Origin: Pectobacterium araliae
GTDB lineage: Bacteria > Pseudomonadota > Gammaproteobacteria > Enterobacterales > Enterobacteriaceae
Direction of reading: 5' to 3'
Assembly: GCF_037076465.1 (NCBI RefSeq)
Contig: NZ_AP028908.1
Span: forward strand, 496,001 to 560,000
Length of the DNA stretch: 64,000 nucleotides
A program made the translations under genes and the position numbers. Each line of letters starts with the position of its first letter. Position 1 is the stretch's first letter. The notes under the pieces are model-generated. The model was not told the origin of the DNA, searched no databases, and saw only the letters and a list, made by a program, of their open reading frames with translations. Of the stretch, positions 59,099 to 64,000 are shown piece by piece.

Positions 59099-60094
59099 AT
59101 GCGTAAGCCCTTACTATTTATCCTGATCCTGGTACTGATGGTGGTCTATGCGTCACTGTTTGTGGTGCAGGAAGGCCAGCGCGGCATTGTAATGCGTTTT
59201 GGTAAAGTACTGCGTGATGACGAAAACAAACCGCTGATTTATGCACCGGGATTGCAGTTCAAGGTTCCGTTTATCGACTCCGTGAAAATGCTGGATGCGC
59301 GTATCCAGACGATGGAAAATCAGGCTGACCGCTTCATCACGAAAGAGCAGAAAGACCTGATTGTCGATTCCTATCTCAAATGGCGTATCAGCGATTTCAG
59401 CCGCTACTATCTAGCTACGGGCGGTGGTGACATCTCTCAGGCTGAAGTGCTGCTGAAACGTAAATTCAGTGACCGTCTGCGTTCTGAGATTGGTCGTCTG
59501 GATGTAAAAGGCATTGTTACCGACTCACGTGGTCAACTGATGTCGGACGTGCGTGAAGCGCTGAATACCGGTACGGGTGAAACCACCGAGGCCGATAATG
59601 CGATTGCATCGGCTGCTGCGCGCGTTGAGAAAGAGACGACCAGCAACGAACCTCACATCAACCCTAACAGTATGGCTGCGCTGGGTATTGAAGTTATCGA
59701 TGTGCGGATTAAACAAATCAACCTGCCAACTGAAGTGTCTGACGCTATTTATCAACGTATGCGTGCAGAGCGTGAAGCGGTAGCGCGTCGCCACCGTTCA
59801 CAAGGTCAGGAAGAGGCTGAAAAGCTGAAAGCAACGGCAGATTATGAAGTAACTCGTACGCTGGCTGAAGCCGAGCGCCAAGGGCGAATCACCCGCGGTG
59901 AAGGGGATGCCGAAGCAGCGAAATTGTTTGCGAATGCATTCAGTGAAGACCCTGACTTCTACTCTTTCGTGCGTAGCCTGCGTGCGTATGAAAGTAGCTT
60001 CAGTAATAATCAGGACGTGATGGTTCTCAGCCCGGATAGTGACTTCTTCCGCTACATGAAATCACCGGAAAGCAGTATTGCACCGCGCCGTTGA
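59099..60094 (+). CDS. hflC: HflC, FtsH modulator
   Basis: 331 residues; N-terminal signal-anchor (LLFILILVLMVVYASLFVV), then the SPFH domain (QEGQRGIVMRFGKV) and a long helical part ending PESSIAPRR. Partner of HflK; the start follows the hflK stop by three bases, so translation is coupled. Confidence 0.97.
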   Translation: MRKPLLFILILVLMVVYASLFVVQEGQRGIVMRFGKVLRDDENKPLIYAPGLQFKVPFIDSVKMLDARIQTMENQADRFITKEQKDLIVDSYLKWRISDFSRYYLATGGGDISQAEVLLKRKFSDRLRSEIGRLDVKGIVTDSRGQLMSDVREALNTGTGETTEADNAIASAAARVEKETTSNEPHINPNSMAALGIEVIDVRIKQINLPTEVSDAIYQRMRAEREAVARRHRSQGQEEAEKLKATADYEVTRTLAEAERQGRITRGEGDAEAAKLFANAFSEDPDFYSFVRSLRAYESSFSNNQDVMVLSPDSDFFRYMKSPESSIAPRR

Positions 60095-60119
60095 TCGCCA
60101 TTAACTGACATCGTTATCA

Positions 60120-60148
60120 AGCCCGGGTTATTCTCCGGGCTTTTTTTT
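60120..60148 (+). terminator. Terminator after hflC
   Basis: AGCCCGG pairs with CCGGGCT around a short AT-rich loop, followed by eight T residues. This should end the long nnr-hflC transcript. Confidence 0.92.
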
Positions 60149-60218
60149 GCCGTTTTCTGGCAAAGATCATGTAAAGGGTTTAGTCCCGTTTGTGCTTTAA
60201 ATGGGAAAAGAGGTAGTT

Positions 60219-60419
60219 ATGAATTCAACGATTTGGCTGGCGCTCGGGCTGGTTTTGGTACTTGAAGGGCTGGGGCCGCTGCTGTTTCCCCGCCTCTGGC
60301 GACGGATGATTTTGGCTATGGCACAGTTGCCGGATACTATTTTACGCCGTTTTGGCGGCGGAATAGTCGTCGCAGGGTGCGTGATCTACTACATGTTGCG
60401 TAGCCGGATGGGTGGCTAA
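60219..60419 (+). CDS. yjeT: YjeT, small DUF2065 membrane protein
   Basis: 66 residues from ATG 60219 (GAGGTAGTT upstream; ATG 60201 is less likely). Two hydrophobic helices (TIWLALGLVLVLEGLGPLLF; FGGGIVVAGCVIYYML). Typical DUF2065, of unknown function, between hflC and purA as in E. coli. Confidence 0.92.
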   Translation: MNSTIWLALGLVLVLEGLGPLLFPRLWRRMILAMAQLPDTILRRFGGGIVVAGCVIYYMLRSRMGG

Positions 60420-60437
60420 AATTAAGTGGAAAAATGT

Positions 60438-60453
60438 GCGCAATCGTGTGCTA
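60438..60453 (+). promoter_or_regulatory. Candidate PurR operator upstream of purA
   Basis: GCGCAATCGTGTGCTA resembles the PurR box ACGCAAACGTTTGCGT; the core GCAAnCGTTTGC has one mismatch (G for T). It lies just upstream of the purA -35. Confidence 0.5.
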
Positions 60454-60459
60454 AAAGTA

Positions 60460-61817
<1,358 letters not shown>

Positions 61818-61849
61818 TTGCGCCATGCTTAATGCGTGATGCAAACACG

Positions 61850-61876
61850 AAAAAGGACGGGAATCCCGTCCTTTTT
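61850..61876. terminator. Bidirectional terminator between purA and mpl
   Basis: AAAAAGGACGGG (61850-61861) pairs with CCCGTCCTTTTT (61865-61876) around AAT. The A and T runs let it serve both converging genes. Confidence 0.93.
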
Positions 61877-61923
61877 GCTATGTATCGTTTAAGTCTCGTA
61901 GAATGACGACGGCTTCTGAGTCG

Positions 61924-63309
61924 TTATTCTTGAGCCTCTTCCGCCTTCTGCGCTTTCTTCTTCAGACCATCCAGCAGCTTATTGTGGATGTTACTGAACC
62001 CGCCGTTGCTCATGACCAGGATGTGATCGCCTGGCTGTGCGGTCTTGACGATGTTCTCTATCAGCGTATCAATATCCGCGCTCCAGTGTGCGGGCTGTAT
62101 GCAGGCTTCCGCGACTTCTACGACCTGCCACGGAATATGCGTCGGTTGGAAGAGGAAAACTTCATCGGCACGGGCTAATGACGGCGCGAGTTCGTTTTTG
62201 CTCATCCCCAATTTCATGGTGTTCGAACGGGGTTCCAGTACGGCCAAAATACGGGCTGTCCCCCCTACCTTGCTGCGTAATGCCGACAGCGTAGCCAGAA
62301 TAGCAGTAGGGTGGTGTGCAAAATCGTCATACACCGCGACGCCATGTTCGGTGCCGCGTAATTCAAGGCGACGACGGGCGTTGATAAAACCACCGAGTGC
62401 GCGGCAGGCATCTTCGGGCAAGACGCCGACGTGGTGCGCAGCAGCGATGGCCATCAATCCGTTGTGCATGTTGTGTTCACCCACCAATTTCCAATGGACT
62501 TCACCGACAAGCTCGTTGTTCAGATACACTTGATATTGGCTGGCATCAATAGCCACTTTCTGTGCGCGCCACACGCCTTCTTCACCGACCAACTCCTGTT
62601 CACTCCAGCACCCCATTGCCATTACCTGTTTGAGGTTAAGATCATTGGTTGGTGAGATAATTTTCCCACTGCCTGGCACCAGTCGAACAAGATGGTGGAA
62701 CTGTTTTTGAATGGCTTTCAGATCGTCAAAGATATCGGCGTGATCGAACTCAAGGTTGTTAAGCACCAGCGTTCTTGGGCAGTAATGGACGAACTTGGAA
62801 CGTTTGTCGAAGAATGCGCAGTCGTACTCATCGGCTTCGAGCACCATGAACGGGCTGTCGCCCAACCGTGCGGAAACGGTGAAGTTGCCGGGAACGCCAC
62901 CGATCACAAAGCCAGGCTGGTAGCCACAATCTTCCAGAATCCAGGTGACCATCCCCGCCGTGGTGGTTTTACCATGTGTCCCCGCGACGGCAATCACCCA
63001 GCGATCGCGTAGCACATAATCATGCAGCCACTGTGGGCCGGAAAAATAAGGTAACCCCTGTTCCAGTACGGCCTCGACGCACGGGTTGCCGCGCGACATC
63101 GCATTACCGATGATGACGAGATCGGGGGCGGGATCAAGTTGTGCTGGATCGTATCCCTGAATCAGAGTGATTCCCTGTTCTTCCAGTAAGGTACTCATGG
63201 GGGGATAAACATTCGCATCTGAGCCCGTGACGTCATGCCCCAGTGAGCGGGCGAGTAGGGCAAGGCCACCCATAAAGGTGCCGCAGATACCTAAAATATG
63301 AATACGCAT
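61924..63309 (-). CDS. mpl: Mpl, murein peptide ligase
   Basis: 461 residues; ATG 63309 (MRIHILGICGTFMGG) is preferred to the upstream in-frame Met. ATP-binding GTHGKTTT, and the central domain DSPFMVLEADEYD. It links the tripeptide L-Ala-gamma-D-Glu-meso-DAP to UDP-MurNAc, recycling cell-wall peptides. Convergent with purA and divergent from fbp. Confidence 0.96.
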   Translation of the reverse strand: MRIHILGICGTFMGGLALLARSLGHDVTGSDANVYPPMSTLLEEQGITLIQGYDPAQLDPAPDLVIIGNAMSRGNPCVEAVLEQGLPYFSGPQWLHDYVLRDRWVIAVAGTHGKTTTAGMVTWILEDCGYQPGFVIGGVPGNFTVSARLGDSPFMVLEADEYDCAFFDKRSKFVHYCPRTLVLNNLEFDHADIFDDLKAIQKQFHHLVRLVPGSGKIISPTNDLNLKQVMAMGCWSEQELVGEEGVWRAQKVAIDASQYQVYLNNELVGEVHWKLVGEHNMHNGLMAIAAAHHVGVLPEDACRALGGFINARRRLELRGTEHGVAVYDDFAHHPTAILATLSALRSKVGGTARILAVLEPRSNTMKLGMSKNELAPSLARADEVFLFQPTHIPWQVVEVAEACIQPAHWSADIDTLIENIVKTAQPGDHILVMSNGGFSNIHNKLLDGLKKKAQKAEEAQE

Positions 63310-63478
63310 ACATTTTCCATCTTCGCAATGAGTCTGCGCCACATTCTAACGCTATGAATCCGCCATAAGAAATGGATTTGACTAGGTACTCACTTTCTCT
63401 TTGGGCTACACTGCATGCGCAAACGTTGGCGGTGCAGAAATGAAACCGCTTTTCATCCGTAGATTCTGGAATAGTGTT

Positions 63479-64000
63479 ATGAAAACGTTAGGCGAATTTA
63501 TCGTCGAAAAACAGCACGATTTCTCTCACGCCACAGGTGAGCTTACCGCGCTGCTGTCTGCTATTAAACTGGGTGCCAAGATTATTCACCGTGATATCAA
63601 CAAAGCCGGTCTGGTTGATATCCTGGGAGCCAGTGGCGTTTCTAATGTTCAGGGCGAAGTGCAGATGAAGCTTGATCTGTATGCCAATGAAAAACTGAAA
63701 GCGGCATTAAAGGCGCGTGGTGAAGTGGCAGGTATTGCCTCTGAAGAAGAAGACGAGATCGTTATCTTTGAAGGCGATAAGGCGGAAAACGCTAAGTATG
63801 TGGTTCTGATGGACCCGCTGGACGGCTCGTCGAATATTGATGTAAACGTCTCTGTTGGTACGATTTTCTCTATTTATCGCCGTATTACCCCGCTGGGAAC
63901 CTCTGTCACGGAAGCGGACTTCTTGCAGCCGGGTAGCCAGCAGGTTGCTGCGGGCTATATCGTTTACGGTTCTTCTACCATGCTGGTGTACACCACGGGT
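63479..64000 (+). CDS. fbp: Fbp, class I fructose-1,6-bisphosphatase, 3' partial
   Basis: 174 codons from ATG 63479 to the window edge. Begins [17 protein letters not shown], then a metal-binding [10 protein letters not shown] and [16 protein letters not shown], the signature of class I FBPases. It catalyses the irreversible step of gluconeogenesis and is regulated by AMP and PEP. Divergent from mpl, as in E. coli. Confidence 0.97.
   Translation, partial: MKTLGEFIVEKQHDFSHATGELTALLSAIKLGAKIIHRDINKAGLVDILGASGVSNVQGEVQMKLDLYANEKLKAALKARGEVAGIASEEEDEIVIFEGDKAENAKYVVLMDPLDGSSNIDVNVSVGTIFSIYRRITPLGTSVTEADFLQPGSQQVAAGYIVYGSSTMLVYTTG

Overview
The window looks like a chromosomal segment of a soft-rot enterobacterium, most probably Pectobacterium. 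The right third holds the enterobacterial block queG-nnr-tsaE-amiB-mutL-miaA-hfq-hflX-hflK-hflC-yjeT-purA followed by mpl and fbp. The left part carries metabolic genes of ordinary enterobacterial character. The species call is inference from gene content and order; no rRNA is present to confirm it.

Layout. 1-8509: core or variable chromosome with the end of an ABC-transporter ATPase, a LysR remnant fused to a LysE-type exporter by an apparent deletion, a zinc alcohol dehydrogenase, a LemA/DUF2207 pair with an unknown 570-residue protein, and a D-2-hydroxyacid dehydrogenase. 8957-9032: tRNA-Gly(GCC). 9033 to about 39.9 kb: a genomic island entered through a P4-type integrase at the tRNA 3' end. 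It carries a broken AbiTii-like defence gene, a type VI secretion effector cluster (hcp, vgrG, EagR-type chaperone, PAAR-Rhs toxin, immunity), symE, a damaged CHC2 primase with a second tyrosine recombinase, an array of displaced Rhs tips each with its own toxin and immunity gene, a sigma-54 activator of the T6SS type, and a MobH relaxase beheaded by an IS3-family element. No copy of the tRNA 3' end was found at the right, so the right border is uncertain. About 40.0-47.4 kb: core-like genes (FMN reductase, aldehyde dehydrogenase, IclR regulator, DUF4153 membrane protein, ahpC, ahpF). 47.9-64.0 kb: the conserved housekeeping block.

How the parts fit. The island's live weapon appears to be hcp-vgrG-eagR-rhs. 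A near-consensus sigma-54 promoter (12991-13007) lies just upstream of hcp and a sigma-54 activator is encoded 22 kb downstream, so the two may form one regulatory circuit. That activator has GAFSDA in place of the GAFTGA loop. Downstream of the active rhs lie at least three promoterless rhs 3' ends: one with a YwqJ-type deaminase tip, one with an HNH-type nuclease tip, and one with a restriction-endonuclease-like tip whose likely immunity gene is a pentapeptide-repeat protein. Two of these are fused to symE 3' remnants behind a repeated intergenic cassette, which records how the array grew by recombination. The deaminase tip is split by an IS630-family element that itself contains an IS110/IS1111-type element; removing the insert with one TA copy restores the frame exactly.

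Several other island genes are broken (AbiTii-like gene, CHC2 primase, relaxase, a small membrane protein), so the element was probably once conjugative but looks immobile now while keeping its toxin functions.
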